Source of the DNA: Paenibacillus sp. FSL R10-2782
Lineage (GTDB): Bacteria; Bacillota; Bacilli; Paenibacillales; Paenibacillaceae
DNA: 64,000 bases
NCBI RefSeq assembly: GCF_038592985.1
Contig: NZ_CP151951.1
Coordinates: forward strand, 2,595,001-2,659,000
Direction: 5' to 3'
Shown: in pieces, positions 8,723-16,286 of the stretch
Layout: each line of letters starts with the position of its first letter
Position numbering within the stretch: position 1 is the first letter of the stretch
The notes under the pieces: model-generated
Told to the model about the DNA's origin: nothing
Database searches by the model: none
What the model saw: only the letters and a program-made list of their open reading frames with translations
Position numbers and translations under genes: made by a program

Positions 8723-9514
8723 TCAAGTATCTCTGTCTTGTAGAATGTGACCTTCTCCAAGTGCAATCTCATTGAAGTCAGCCATATGGCGTGCCTGAAA
8801 TCGGATCGGCTTGTCTCGGCCTATCATAATGATATTTTGCAGGTCAGCAGCGCCTTCCGAGGGGAGGGAGAAAGCTGTGACATAAGCGAATACCCCACGC
8901 AACGTTGTATGAATGGCATTCATCAGATGATCGTGTTCACTTTTGCCCATTACATTCATAATCATGGACCCTTCCAAATCCAGCTTTTCTTTGACGATCC
9001 CGAAAAATTCTCTGGATATTAAATGCGGCGGCGTTCCCTGATCTGTGAAGGCATCTAAAATAATATAATCATAAGTATCTGACGCTTCTTTCTCCAAAAT
9101 GAGGCGACCATCACCAACGGTCACGTTGTCCTTGTCATATCCAAAGAATGTTCGGCTGAATTCCACGACTTGTGCATCCAGCTCGGCAATCTTAAAACGT
9201 TTATCTGTAAAATGACCCGCAATCGTACCTATACCGTGCCCGATTACAAACACGTCTTCAAATGACGGATCGTTCAGCTCCATGAGATGGATGATTGCTC
9301 TCGGATATTCGAACAGAATGCGTTGAGGATGATTCAAATCCACCGCGCCTTGTACGGCTGCATTTGAAAACTGCATCACCCGGAATAATCCTTTTTCACC
9401 ATACAGCTCTGTGGTATCGTATACCGTTATTTCATGATTATTGCTCAACTTTTTATATAGTACATCCAAGTGATCTATCCCCTTCAAGTCATACTCCACC
9501 ATCATATTAGACAT
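8723..9514 (-). CDS. Spermidine synthase-like (SpeE-fold) methyltransferase-type protein
   Basis: A 263-residue protein with the Rossmann fold of aminopropyl- and methyltransferases. Landmarks: VFVIGHGIGTIAGHFTD (glycine-rich loop, about 92-108), IAELDAQVVEFSRTFFG (acidic residue ending strand 2), VTVGDGRLIL (Asp in the SpeE-like position) and YDYIILDAFTDQGTPPHL, the DxxxD/gate region. This pattern is the spermidine synthase family, but the motif GxGxG and substrate-gate residues are altered (GHGIGT, DAFTDQG), so it may not make spermidine. Its ATG follows the stop of the upstream phosphoesterase gene directly (TAAATG), so the two are translationally coupled. Role in the pair is unknown. Confidence 0.75.
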   Translation of the reverse strand: MSNMMVEYDLKGIDHLDVLYKKLSNNHEITVYDTTELYGEKGLFRVMQFSNAAVQGAVDLNHPQRILFEYPRAIIHLMELNDPSFEDVFVIGHGIGTIAGHFTDKRFKIAELDAQVVEFSRTFFGYDKDNVTVGDGRLILEKEASDTYDYIILDAFTDQGTPPHLISREFFGIVKEKLDLEGSMIMNVMGKSEHDHLMNAIHTTLRGVFAYVTAFSLPSEGAADLQNIIMIGRDKPIRFQARHMADFNEIALGEGHILQDRDT

Positions 9515-10444
9515 TTATGAGCCTGTTGTCCATATATTAAGCGGCGGTGCCGTTCTGCTCTTGCCAAGCAGCTCCAATCCATATAATTGTTCAATCATGC
9601 GCAGCACGGAAAAATGATTACTTTTCCCTTCGTAGGGACCGTTTTTCAAATGAGGACCTATGATCATAGTCGGGATTTTGTTGTTGCTGCTCATGTCATC
9701 TTCGTCCCATGTTACGACTAAAAGACTGTTATGCTGCGGCGCCCAGCGGGCATAAGAGGACAAGTGGGCTTGCAACCATTGATCCGCTTCCCGGATCGTG
9801 CCGTCGTGCATATCGTGGTTCAGGTTGGGAATGACAAAAGAAACGGCCGACAACTGATTAAAATTTTGCGGAAAGCTGGTTAAAGGCATATTGATCGAGG
9901 CTGGCAGGTTGGTGAAATTCACCCACGGATTATGTTTTCTGGCATATCGGGTTTTCAGATCATAAGGGCCTGTAAATCCGGTTTTGGGCAGTCCCTCTGA
10001 GTAGCCCCCAAACGTATATCCATGTTTCGTAAGCTCCAATGCCAGATTGTTGGCGTTCATCTTCTTGGGAGTCAGGTCATTATTCACCCCTTGATTGGAA
10101 CCGGAAAAAAGATCCAGATAGTTCGGTTGACTCGGGTGTTCGATCGCATAATGATTCATCAGAGAGACACCGTTTTTCATCAGGTCATTCATAAAGGGTG
10201 CGGAAGAATTGCCTGATATTTTTTTCGACGAATGATTTTCTTCCACAACAATGACGATATGATCCATACGGTGCGGAGATTTGGCGGCATTGGACTGCGT
10301 TGTTTCAGACTTGACGGGTGTGACCGCCAAAGCCGAGGGTTGAACGCCCTTAGCATCAGAACGGTTCGTAAACCAGTCGGAATGAGACATTATACAAAAG
10401 GCTACCGTTAGAGCGATGGCGGTCAACAGTATTTTCATTTTCAA
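9515..10444 (-). CDS. Secreted phosphoesterase family protein (acid phosphatase / phospholipase C-like)
   Basis: A 309-residue protein of the phosphoesterase family PF04185, which includes acid phosphatases (AcpA) and phospholipases C. The N-terminus (1-31) has a basic start and hydrophobic core, MKMKILLTAIALTVAFCIMS, consistent with a signal peptide or membrane anchor. The catalytic region is recognisable: DHIVIVVEENHS (metal-binding Glu/Asn), HYAIEHPSQPNYL (His and Ser/Pro region), NLNHDMHDG and VTWDEDD (metal ligands), and GPHLKNG. It probably cleaves phosphate esters outside the cytoplasm. It is transcribed left, divergent from the two-component genes at 10641, which suggests but does not prove control by that system. 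Confidence 0.85.
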   Translation of the reverse strand: MKMKILLTAIALTVAFCIMSHSDWFTNRSDAKGVQPSALAVTPVKSETTQSNAAKSPHRMDHIVIVVEENHSSKKISGNSSAPFMNDLMKNGVSLMNHYAIEHPSQPNYLDLFSGSNQGVNNDLTPKKMNANNLALELTKHGYTFGGYSEGLPKTGFTGPYDLKTRYARKHNPWVNFTNLPASINMPLTSFPQNFNQLSAVSFVIPNLNHDMHDGTIREADQWLQAHLSSYARWAPQHNSLLVVTWDEDDMSSNNKIPTMIIGPHLKNGPYEGKSNHFSVLRMIEQLYGLELLGKSRTAPPLNIWTTGS

Positions 10445-10529
10445 CAGAGGAACCTCATTTCATGATTAATTGATCACAGAACTGTGTTCATGGATTCATG
10501 ATCAAGCTTACTCAGGACACATTAAAATA

Positions 10530-10541
10530 TCATGAGAAAAA
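10530..10541. promoter_or_regulatory. TCATGAGAAAA box in the phosphoesterase / two-component intergenic region
   Basis: TCATGAGAAAA occurs here and again at 13490-13500 upstream of the bcrC-type gene. The region 10460-10500 also repeats TTCATGATTAA / TTCATGATCA-like words. A binding site for the adjacent regulator is an inference. Confidence 0.25.
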
Positions 10542-10640
10542 TAAAGTGAAAAGATCATTATTTTTTAATGTACATAGAGTAAACTGGTTTCTATATCAAG
10601 CATACTAGGAAAAGACGCCCCGAGCATAGAAAGGATAGCT

Positions 10641-11312
10641 ATGAAGAAGATACTGCTGATCGAGGATGAGAAAAATTTGGCCCGTTTCATTGAACTGGAA
10701 CTAAAGCATGAATCTTACGAGGTAACCGTCAACTATGAAGGTCGGAAGGGGCTGGAGTCTGCGTTAAACGAGGAATGGGATATCATCCTGCTGGATTTAA
10801 TGCTTCCAGGTCTCAACGGAATCGAAGTATGCCGACGGATTCGCAAAACGAAGCAAACTCCCATCATTATGCTGACCGCCAGAGACGGTGTGATGGACAA
10901 AGTGATGGGGCTGGACAGCGGGGCAGATGATTATATCCCTAAGCCATTTGCTATTGAAGAGTTGCTGGCACGGATGCGTTCTTTGCTGCGACGCAGTGGC
11001 TCTGTGGAGGATACCAATCAAATTATCTACAATGGATTGGTGTTGGACAGCGAGGCCCGCATTTTGACCAAAGACCAGCAGATTATTGAGTTGACGAAGC
11101 GTGAATTTGATCTGCTGTCCATATTAATGCAGAATATTGGGCGCGTCATGACCCGGGAGAGGCTAATGGAACTCATATGGGGCTATGATTCAGAGGTGGA
11201 AACGAATGTCGTCGATGTATATATTCGTTATCTGCGAAGCAAAATCGACGAGCCTGGGGAACCGAGCTTTATTCAGACACTACGCGGATTGGGGTATGTG
11301 ATCCGAAGATGA
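10641..11312 (+). CDS. Response regulator, OmpR/PhoB family
   Basis: A 223-residue regulator with an N-terminal receiver domain (1-118; acidic pocket Glu8-Asp9, phospho-acceptor Asp52 in ILLDLMLPG, Thr in MLTARD, Lys in YIPKPF) and a C-terminal winged-helix DNA-binding domain (about 128-222, with TKREFDLLSILMQN and ETNVVDVYIRYLRSKID). It overlaps the histidine kinase downstream by 4 bp (ATGA), the usual arrangement for a cognate pair. The target genes are not shown by the sequence; divergent phosphoesterase and convergent bcrC-type genes are the nearest candidates. Confidence 0.95.
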   Translation: MKKILLIEDEKNLARFIELELKHESYEVTVNYEGRKGLESALNEEWDIILLDLMLPGLNGIEVCRRIRKTKQTPIIMLTARDGVMDKVMGLDSGADDYIPKPFAIEELLARMRSLLRRSGSVEDTNQIIYNGLVLDSEARILTKDQQIIELTKREFDLLSILMQNIGRVMTRERLMELIWGYDSEVETNVVDVYIRYLRSKIDEPGEPSFIQTLRGLGYVIRR

Positions 11313-12715
11313 CAACGTTAAAATTCATATTTTCCCGACTCCCTATTCGTTGGAAATTGGCGGTGTGGTCTTCGTTGCTGCTATGTATTCTGTTTGTTTT
11401 GTACAACGGTGTCCAATATTTTACGATTAACCAATGGATGGTCAGCGAGGGAGAAGTGAGCATCCGCAAGAGTATGAATGAAATCCAAAACTTTTTTCAG
11501 GAAAAACAGATGTCTGCGCAGGAAATAGTAAACAGTCAACGTTTTGTTGAGGATATGAATGATCCGCATCAAATGATCCGCATATTGAATCAGCAAGGAA
11601 CCCCACTATTGAGCGTCAGCGATGAGATGCCTGAGGATTGGTTTCCGCCGCAAACGGCGCAAAGCACCCGGATTATGACTGCCTGGCATCTGGAGGATCA
11701 GGTTTTGATCATGCGAAGTCCGCTGAATTCAGGTGGTTTTAGGGGAACAATTGAAATTATCAATAATATGGAAAATTTAGAGAAGGTGAGTGACAAAATA
11801 AAAGGTGTCATGATTATGGGCGGTATAGGTGCTATTCTATTAAGCGCTTTAGGAGGAGTTTTTCTTTCACGCCAGTTAATCCGGCCGATTCAGTCCATGA
11901 CGGATACGATGACAAGAATACGGAAAAAAGGGCTGCATGAGGAACGTGTCCAAGTATCCGATAACAATGACGAGCTGTCAAATCTGGGAAGAGTGTTTAA
12001 TGGGCTGATTGATCAGTTGGAGCGTTCTTTTCTACAGCAAAAGCAGTTTGTTGAGGATGCCTCCCATGAATTACGTACACCCATTTCGATTATTGAAGGC
12101 CATATCTCCTTATTGAACCGCTGGGGCAAACACGATCCGGCCATATTGGACGAGTCGCTCAGTGTGTCCGTCCAGGAGCTTGAGCGTTTGAAAGGCATTG
12201 TAAACGATCTTTTGGAGTTGACGCGGGCCGAATCGGGAACTTCTGAACAGAATGTGCCTGTAATAGATATCCGTCACACCGTTCAGTATACGCTCACCAA
12301 TTTTGCCATGCTGCATCCTGATATGATATTCCGGGAGGAACTGACTCCCCTCGAAAAGGTGCAGATTCACATCACGCCTCAGCATCTGGAACAACTGTTA
12401 CTGATCGTGCTGGATAACGCCGTTAAATATGCTGGCTCTTCGAAAGAAATCCTTGTAACGGGGACGCTGGAACGAGACGAGGTTTATATTCATATTACCG
12501 ATTACGGAATCGGAATTCCGGCGGAGGACTTGCCATATGTATTCGACCGATTTTATCGGGTGGATAAGGCCAGAAGCCGCGAGCAGGGCGGGACAGGTTT
12601 GGGCCTTGCGATAGCCAAGCAGCTGGTCAAGCGATATAACGGTGACATCAGAGTAAGCAGTATTGAACATATAGGGACAACCGTAACGCTTTGTTTTCCA
12701 ATATACAAAGTCTAA
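11309..12715 (+). CDS. Sensor histidine kinase (HAMP-HisKA-HATPase)
   Basis: A 468-residue membrane sensor kinase. Transmembrane segments lie at about 17-36 and 166-188, enclosing an extracytoplasmic sensor of roughly 130 residues without a recognised domain. A HAMP domain follows (about 189-242), then HisKA with phospho-acceptor His253 in EDASHELRTPISII, and an HATPase with N box LIVLDNAVKYA, G1 DYGIGIP, F box YVFDRFYR and G2 GGTGLGLAIAKQL. It is translated with the response regulator through an ATGA overlap and ends just before a strong bidirectional terminator. The signal is unknown; the neighbouring bcrC-type gene hints at cell-envelope stress, which is inference. Confidence 0.95.
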   Translation: MTTLKFIFSRLPIRWKLAVWSSLLLCILFVLYNGVQYFTINQWMVSEGEVSIRKSMNEIQNFFQEKQMSAQEIVNSQRFVEDMNDPHQMIRILNQQGTPLLSVSDEMPEDWFPPQTAQSTRIMTAWHLEDQVLIMRSPLNSGGFRGTIEIINNMENLEKVSDKIKGVMIMGGIGAILLSALGGVFLSRQLIRPIQSMTDTMTRIRKKGLHEERVQVSDNNDELSNLGRVFNGLIDQLERSFLQQKQFVEDASHELRTPISIIEGHISLLNRWGKHDPAILDESLSVSVQELERLKGIVNDLLELTRAESGTSEQNVPVIDIRHTVQYTLTNFAMLHPDMIFREELTPLEKVQIHITPQHLEQLLLIVLDNAVKYAGSSKEILVTGTLERDEVYIHITDYGIGIPAEDLPYVFDRFYRVDKARSREQGGTGLGLAIAKQLVKRYNGDIRVSSIEHIGTTVTLCFPIYKV

Positions 12716-12731
12716 ATAGGTTAGACAAATC

Positions 12732-12775
12732 AAAGAAGCTCCGTAAGCCATATCCATGGTTTACGGAGCTTCTTT
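12732..12775. terminator. Bidirectional terminator between the kinase and the bcrC-type gene
   Basis: GAAGCTCCGTAA and TTACGGAGCTTC form a 12-bp stem, extended by AAA on one side and TTT on the other, between convergent genes. Confidence 0.85.
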
Positions 12776-12780
12776 CACAC

Positions 12781-13392
12781 TCAAGCATCGTCAGCTTGTG
12801 GTTTGTTTGATCTGTTCCAGATTTTATGTTCCATTTTTTCGTACAGGTTCAAGCAAGAGTTTACCAGTTTCCGAGGACGTTTGAAACGCAGGAGCAGATA
12901 TCGGGTACTAACCGCGCACAAGGTGCCAATCAGCGCACCAGCGGCAATATCTGACGGGTAATGAACGCCAGTCCAGATACGGGAAAAACCAATAAGTAAA
13001 GCTGCGGCGAGCCACAACAATCTAAACCTCTTACCGTACAGCCAAAACGTGGCCGCCAGCGCAAAAGCTCCAATGGCGTGGTCGCTCGGGAAAGAGGCGT
13101 TGGCCGGATGCTTGATTAGCTGAATGACAGCGTGGGTGACGAAGGGACGATCCCGGTACACAAGATGCCCGATGATAAAGCTGAGCCCCATGCCCAGACA
13201 TACGGATACCACCGCCGATATGGTCATGTTACGGTTGGGTTTATTTCTTGAAAACCAGTACAGGAGCAAGCCCAAGGCGAATACATATTGGGCATCTTCG
13301 GCGAAAAAACGCATCAGCCCATTCAAAACAGAAAAGCTATTCGCTTGTTCATTAATGAAATGGAAAATCTGATAGTCCAGGTTAGATAACAT
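12781..13392 (-). CDS. PAP2-family undecaprenyl-diphosphatase (BcrC type)
   Basis: A membrane phosphatase of about 203 residues that likely recycles undecaprenyl pyrophosphate, the lipid carrier of cell-wall synthesis, and can give bacitracin resistance. The three PAP2 motifs are present: VYRDRPF (C1, K/RxxxRP-like), PSDHAIGAFA (C2, catalytic His) and SRIWTGVHYPSDIAAG (C3, His and Asp). Five hydrophobic helices surround them. I start at ATG 13392, with AAGGAGT 8 nt upstream; the longer frame (to 13425) has no ribosome binding site. It is convergent with the two-component system and carries a TCATGAGAAAA box about 100 bp upstream that also occurs beside that system. Confidence 0.88.
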   Translation of the reverse strand: MLSNLDYQIFHFINEQANSFSVLNGLMRFFAEDAQYVFALGLLLYWFSRNKPNRNMTISAVVSVCLGMGLSFIIGHLVYRDRPFVTHAVIQLIKHPANASFPSDHAIGAFALAATFWLYGKRFRLLWLAAALLIGFSRIWTGVHYPSDIAAGALIGTLCAVSTRYLLLRFKRPRKLVNSCLNLYEKMEHKIWNRSNKPQADDA

Positions 13393-13740
13393 ATTAGAGA
13401 TTACTCCTTTTCTTATATGATTCAAAAGTTGAAAGTAATATGATCTTAACTCTTGAACATGGGAGCACCTTTAGATGAAAATTAGAATTTCATGAGAAAA
13501 GGAGATATTTTTATCACTAAATCCTTTGAACTTGTTCAAGTGTCCTTTAGGAGATATAATATACAAGGCAGCATTTTGCATCATTCGATTCCCGACGCTT
13601 GAAAGTACAATATATAGACGAACTAAACCGTTTCGATCTATATATTGCTGATCTAAAATCGCTCTTGGGATTTATGCAAAATGCTCAAGGATATAATGAA
13701 TACCGTTGTGTATATTCATATAGAAAGAGAGCGGGATATT
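13393..13740. other. Divergent intergenic region between bcrC-type gene and yeeI
   Basis: No gene was seen. It holds the TCATGAGAAAA box (13490-13500), an AT-rich stretch GGAGATATAATATAC near 13550 that could contain a -10, and an 11-bp perfect inverted repeat, CAATATATAGA (13608-13618) and TCTATATATTG (13637-13647), before yeeI. Confidence 0.5.
13608..13647. repeat. Inverted repeat upstream of yeeI
   Basis: Perfect 11-bp arms with an 18-nt centre. No T run follows, so it is more like an operator or leader hairpin than a terminator. Its role is unknown. Confidence 0.45.
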
Positions 13741-14460
13741 ATGGGACGTAAGTGGAACAATATTAAAGAAAAAAAGGCATCCAAGGATGCTAATACGAGT
13801 CGTATATATGCTAAATTTGGCGTAGAAATTTATGTAGCAGCCAAACAGGGTGAGCCTGATCCTGAATCCAATCGGGTTCTCAGAGTCGTGCTAGAACGTG
13901 CAAAAACGTACAATGTACCGAAAGCCATCATTGACCGGGCGATTGAAAAAGCAAAAGGTGCCGGGGATGAAAACTATGTTGAGCTTCGCTATGAAGGCTT
14001 CGGACCGAACGGTTCCATGGTCATTGTAGATGCACTCACCAATAACGTAAACCGTACGGCATCTGATGTGCGTTCTGCTTTTACTAAAAATGGCGGCAGT
14101 CTGGGTGTAAGCGGATCTGTAGCCTATATGTTTGATTCAACGGCGGTTATTGGTCTGGTAGGTAAAACCGCAGATGAAGTGTTGGAACTCTTGATGGAGG
14201 CAGATGTAGAGGTACGTGACATCATCGAAGAGGATGAGGCTGTTATCGTATATGCGGAGCCTGACCAATTCCATGCTGTACAGGAAGCCTGCAAGCAGGC
14301 GGGAGTTACAGAATTTACAGTGGCCGAACTTACCATGCTTGCCCAAAATGATATTACACTTCCAGAAGATGCACAGCTTCAATTTGACAAATTGATTGAT
14401 GCATTAGAAGATTTGGAGGATGTTCAACAGGTTTACCATAATGTAGATTCTGATGAATAG
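13741..14460 (+). CDS. YebC/PmpR (TACO1) family protein, YeeI type
   Basis: A 239-residue protein of the YebC/TACO1 family. Members act as transcription regulators (PmpR) or help ribosomes through proline-rich stretches. The start [19 protein letters not shown] is that of the B. subtilis YeeI subgroup, distinct from the MAGHSKW type found near ruvABC. Three-domain layout is visible: N-terminal helical part (1-75), then two alpha/beta domains including [20 protein letters not shown] and [12 protein letters not shown] start at ATG 13741 because the upstream in-frame ATGs (13681 onward) lie in non-family sequence; the ribosome binding site AGAGAGCGGG is modest. It stands alone with its own terminator. 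Confidence 0.93.
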   Translation: MGRKWNNIKEKKASKDANTSRIYAKFGVEIYVAAKQGEPDPESNRVLRVVLERAKTYNVPKAIIDRAIEKAKGAGDENYVELRYEGFGPNGSMVIVDALTNNVNRTASDVRSAFTKNGGSLGVSGSVAYMFDSTAVIGLVGKTADEVLELLMEADVEVRDIIEEDEAVIVYAEPDQFHAVQEACKQAGVTEFTVAELTMLAQNDITLPEDAQLQFDKLIDALEDLEDVQQVYHNVDSDE

Positions 14461-14494
14461 CTTCAAGCTGAACGACCTTAATCCGTAAATTTAT

Positions 14495-14526
14495 AAAAAC
14501 ATCGTATTCCGATACGGTGTTTTTTT
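14495..14526 (+). terminator. Terminator after yeeI-type gene
   Basis: AAAAACATCGTAT pairs with ATACGGTGTTTTT around a TCCG loop, followed by TTT. Classic intrinsic terminator. Confidence 0.88.
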
Positions 14527-14600
14527 GCGTATTTGCAGCTATTTCTGTGTAATTAGGCAACGGCCTTGGTTTCTTGAATGGGAGAATAGGCTTTTTTTCT

Positions 14601-14616
14601 TGACTGATTAGTCTGA
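14601..14616. promoter_or_regulatory. Operator 1 for the TetR regulator
   Basis: TGACTGATTAGTCTGA contains the palindrome GACT-N4-AGTC. It lies 39 bp before the tetR start, between likely -35 and -10 regions, and matches two sites upstream of the next gene. Confidence 0.7.
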
Positions 14617-14654
14617 TAAAAGTATGATCTTAGGCAAGGTGGTGAACGTGGGGA

Positions 14655-15239
14655 TTGGGAAGAGCTAAAGAATTTGATACGGAGAGTGTACTGCGAAAAG
14701 CCATGGCTGTATTTGGAGAGCATGGTTATGAGGGAACTTCTCTGACGATTTTACTGGATCAGTTGGGTATAGCACGGCAGAGTCTTTACGATACCTATGG
14801 AACGAAATATGATTTATTTTTCTCGGCTATTCAGCTCTATATAAGTGACAAAACCGAAGCCGTAGTTCATCTTCTAAGTCAACCAGGGAGCATTAAGGAA
14901 GCCATAGCGATGATTTTTAATGAATCTGTCAGGGTTTTGACGGACCCCAATCTATCCAAGGAATGCTTTATTATGAACAGTGCTATTGAACAGGTTCCGC
15001 ATCATCATGAAATCAAAGTTTTTATATCTGAGAGTACAGAAAGGCTTGAGCTTGCTTTCTACAACGCCCTGGTCCGTGCTCATAAAGAGGGAGAGATTCA
15101 TTCCACGGAGTCTGAGCTACGGTCGATCGCCAGATTTCTAAATCATGCCCGACTATCGTTGACATTTACCGCCAAGACAGGCGCAAGCCCTGAGGTGCTT
15201 AAAGATATCGTGCGTACGACGCTGTCGATTTTGGATTGA
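14655..15239 (+). CDS. TetR/AcrR family transcriptional regulator
   Basis: A 194-residue repressor. Residues 1-60 form the TetR DNA-binding domain: MGRAKEFDTESVLRKAMAVF, helix-turn-helix TSLTILLDQLGIARQSLYDTYGTK. The remaining part is the helical ligand-binding and dimer domain with family-like ECFIMNSAIE. An in-frame stop at 14643 forces a TTG start at 14655. The operator GACTGATTAGTC in front of it, and two variants in front of the oxidoreductase downstream, indicate autoregulation and control of the next gene. The inducer is unknown, presumably a small reactive or xenobiotic compound. Confidence 0.92.
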   Translation: MGRAKEFDTESVLRKAMAVFGEHGYEGTSLTILLDQLGIARQSLYDTYGTKYDLFFSAIQLYISDKTEAVVHLLSQPGSIKEAIAMIFNESVRVLTDPNLSKECFIMNSAIEQVPHHHEIKVFISESTERLELAFYNALVRAHKEGEIHSTESELRSIARFLNHARLSLTFTAKTGASPEVLKDIVRTTLSILD

Positions 15240-15283
15240 TTTTTTATGAGCGCTCTATAGCGTTTATTTTTTTGATAATTCCG

Positions 15284-15295
15284 GACCGATTAGTC
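15284..15295. promoter_or_regulatory. Operator 2 for the TetR regulator
   Basis: GACCGATTAGTC, one mismatch from the tetR-proximal site; 33 bp (about three helical turns) before operator 3. Confidence 0.65.
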
Positions 15296-15314
15296 AAATT
15301 TTTTTTAGAAATTC

Positions 15315-15330
15315 CAGACTGTTTAGTCTG
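15315..15330. promoter_or_regulatory. Operator 3 for the TetR regulator
   Basis: CAGACT-GTTT-AGTCTG, a perfect 6-bp inverted repeat sharing the GACT-N4-AGTC core. Located 34 bp before the oxidoreductase start. Confidence 0.7.
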
Positions 15331-15363
15331 AAAAATTTCGTTTTCGATAAGGAGAAAAGTCCA

Positions 15364-16218
15364 ATGACAAACAAAAATATAACATTGATTACAGGGGCAA
15401 GCGGCAAAACCGGTAGTCGCATTGCTGCCAGACTTAAGCAGTTTCAGCATCCAGTCCGGTTAGCAGGACGTAGCAACTCGACAGATTTGCCCGGCTCAGA
15501 TCATATACATTTCGATTGGTACGATGAATCAACACATATAAAAGCGCTGACGAATGTAGATAAAATTTATTTGGTTGTGCCTGTATTGGACGTAAACCCC
15601 GCCAAAGTCATGATTCCTTTTATTGAAAAAGCCATTCATGAAGGCGTGAAAAGGTTCGTGCTTCTGGGCAGCGCATCTATCCCTGCGGATGGCCCGGTAT
15701 TCGGACCGGTGCATCAAGCCCTCAGCAATTTAGCTCCTGAGTGGACAGTATTACAGCCATCCTATTTTATGCAGAACTTTACCGAAGGTCAGCATGTAAG
15801 CACCATCAAAAACACCGGCACGATTTATAGTGCGACAGGGGATGGGAGAGTGGGTTTCGTCAGCGCAGATGACATTGCAGAAGTGGGGGTAAGAGCCCTG
15901 ATTGACGATAAGCCTCATAACACAGCTCATGTAATCACTGGACCTCATTCGTTGACATATGGTGAAGTTGCTCAGTTGATCGGCCATGTTATAGGAAAAA
16001 CGATTCAGCACATCTCGCTGTCTGACGAAGAACTGAAAGTCGGCATGATTCAGGCAGGTATGCCTGCGAACTACGCTGCCATGCTGGCGGGATTGGATCA
16101 AAGGATACGTGAAAACGGAAGTGAAGACCAAGTTACCGATATCGTGGAGCGTGTCACCAGGCGCAGCCCGATCTCATTTGAGCAGTTTGTGCAAACCCAT
16201 GTAGGCACCTGGAAGTAA
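15364..16218 (+). CDS. NmrA-like NAD(P)-binding oxidoreductase
   Basis: A 284-residue atypical short-chain dehydrogenase of the NmrA/QorB group, which binds NAD(P)H and often acts as a redox sensor or quinone/aldehyde reductase. It starts with the Rossmann motif TLITGASGKTGSRIAARL (residues 6-23), has RLAGRSNS (Arg for NADP preference), a core strand RFVLLGSASIPADG and the C-terminal lobe YGEVAQLIGHVIGK. Start ATG follows AAGGAGAAAAG. It lies 124 bp after tetR and has two TetR operators in that gap, so it is the likely target. The substrate is not evident. Confidence 0.88.
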   Translation: MTNKNITLITGASGKTGSRIAARLKQFQHPVRLAGRSNSTDLPGSDHIHFDWYDESTHIKALTNVDKIYLVVPVLDVNPAKVMIPFIEKAIHEGVKRFVLLGSASIPADGPVFGPVHQALSNLAPEWTVLQPSYFMQNFTEGQHVSTIKNTGTIYSATGDGRVGFVSADDIAEVGVRALIDDKPHNTAHVITGPHSLTYGEVAQLIGHVIGKTIQHISLSDEELKVGMIQAGMPANYAAMLAGLDQRIRENGSEDQVTDIVERVTRRSPISFEQFVQTHVGTWK

Positions 16219-16224
16219 ATGTAG

Positions 16225-16264
16225 GGGCGTCTCAAACAGATCTGATAGCCTGGTTGAGACGCCC
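16225..16264. terminator. Bidirectional terminator
   Basis: GGGCGTCTCAA and TTGAGACGCCC form a perfect 11-bp stem between convergent genes; only short T runs follow. Confidence 0.7.
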
Positions 16265-16286
16265 TTGTCAGTTGGCGACAGACACT

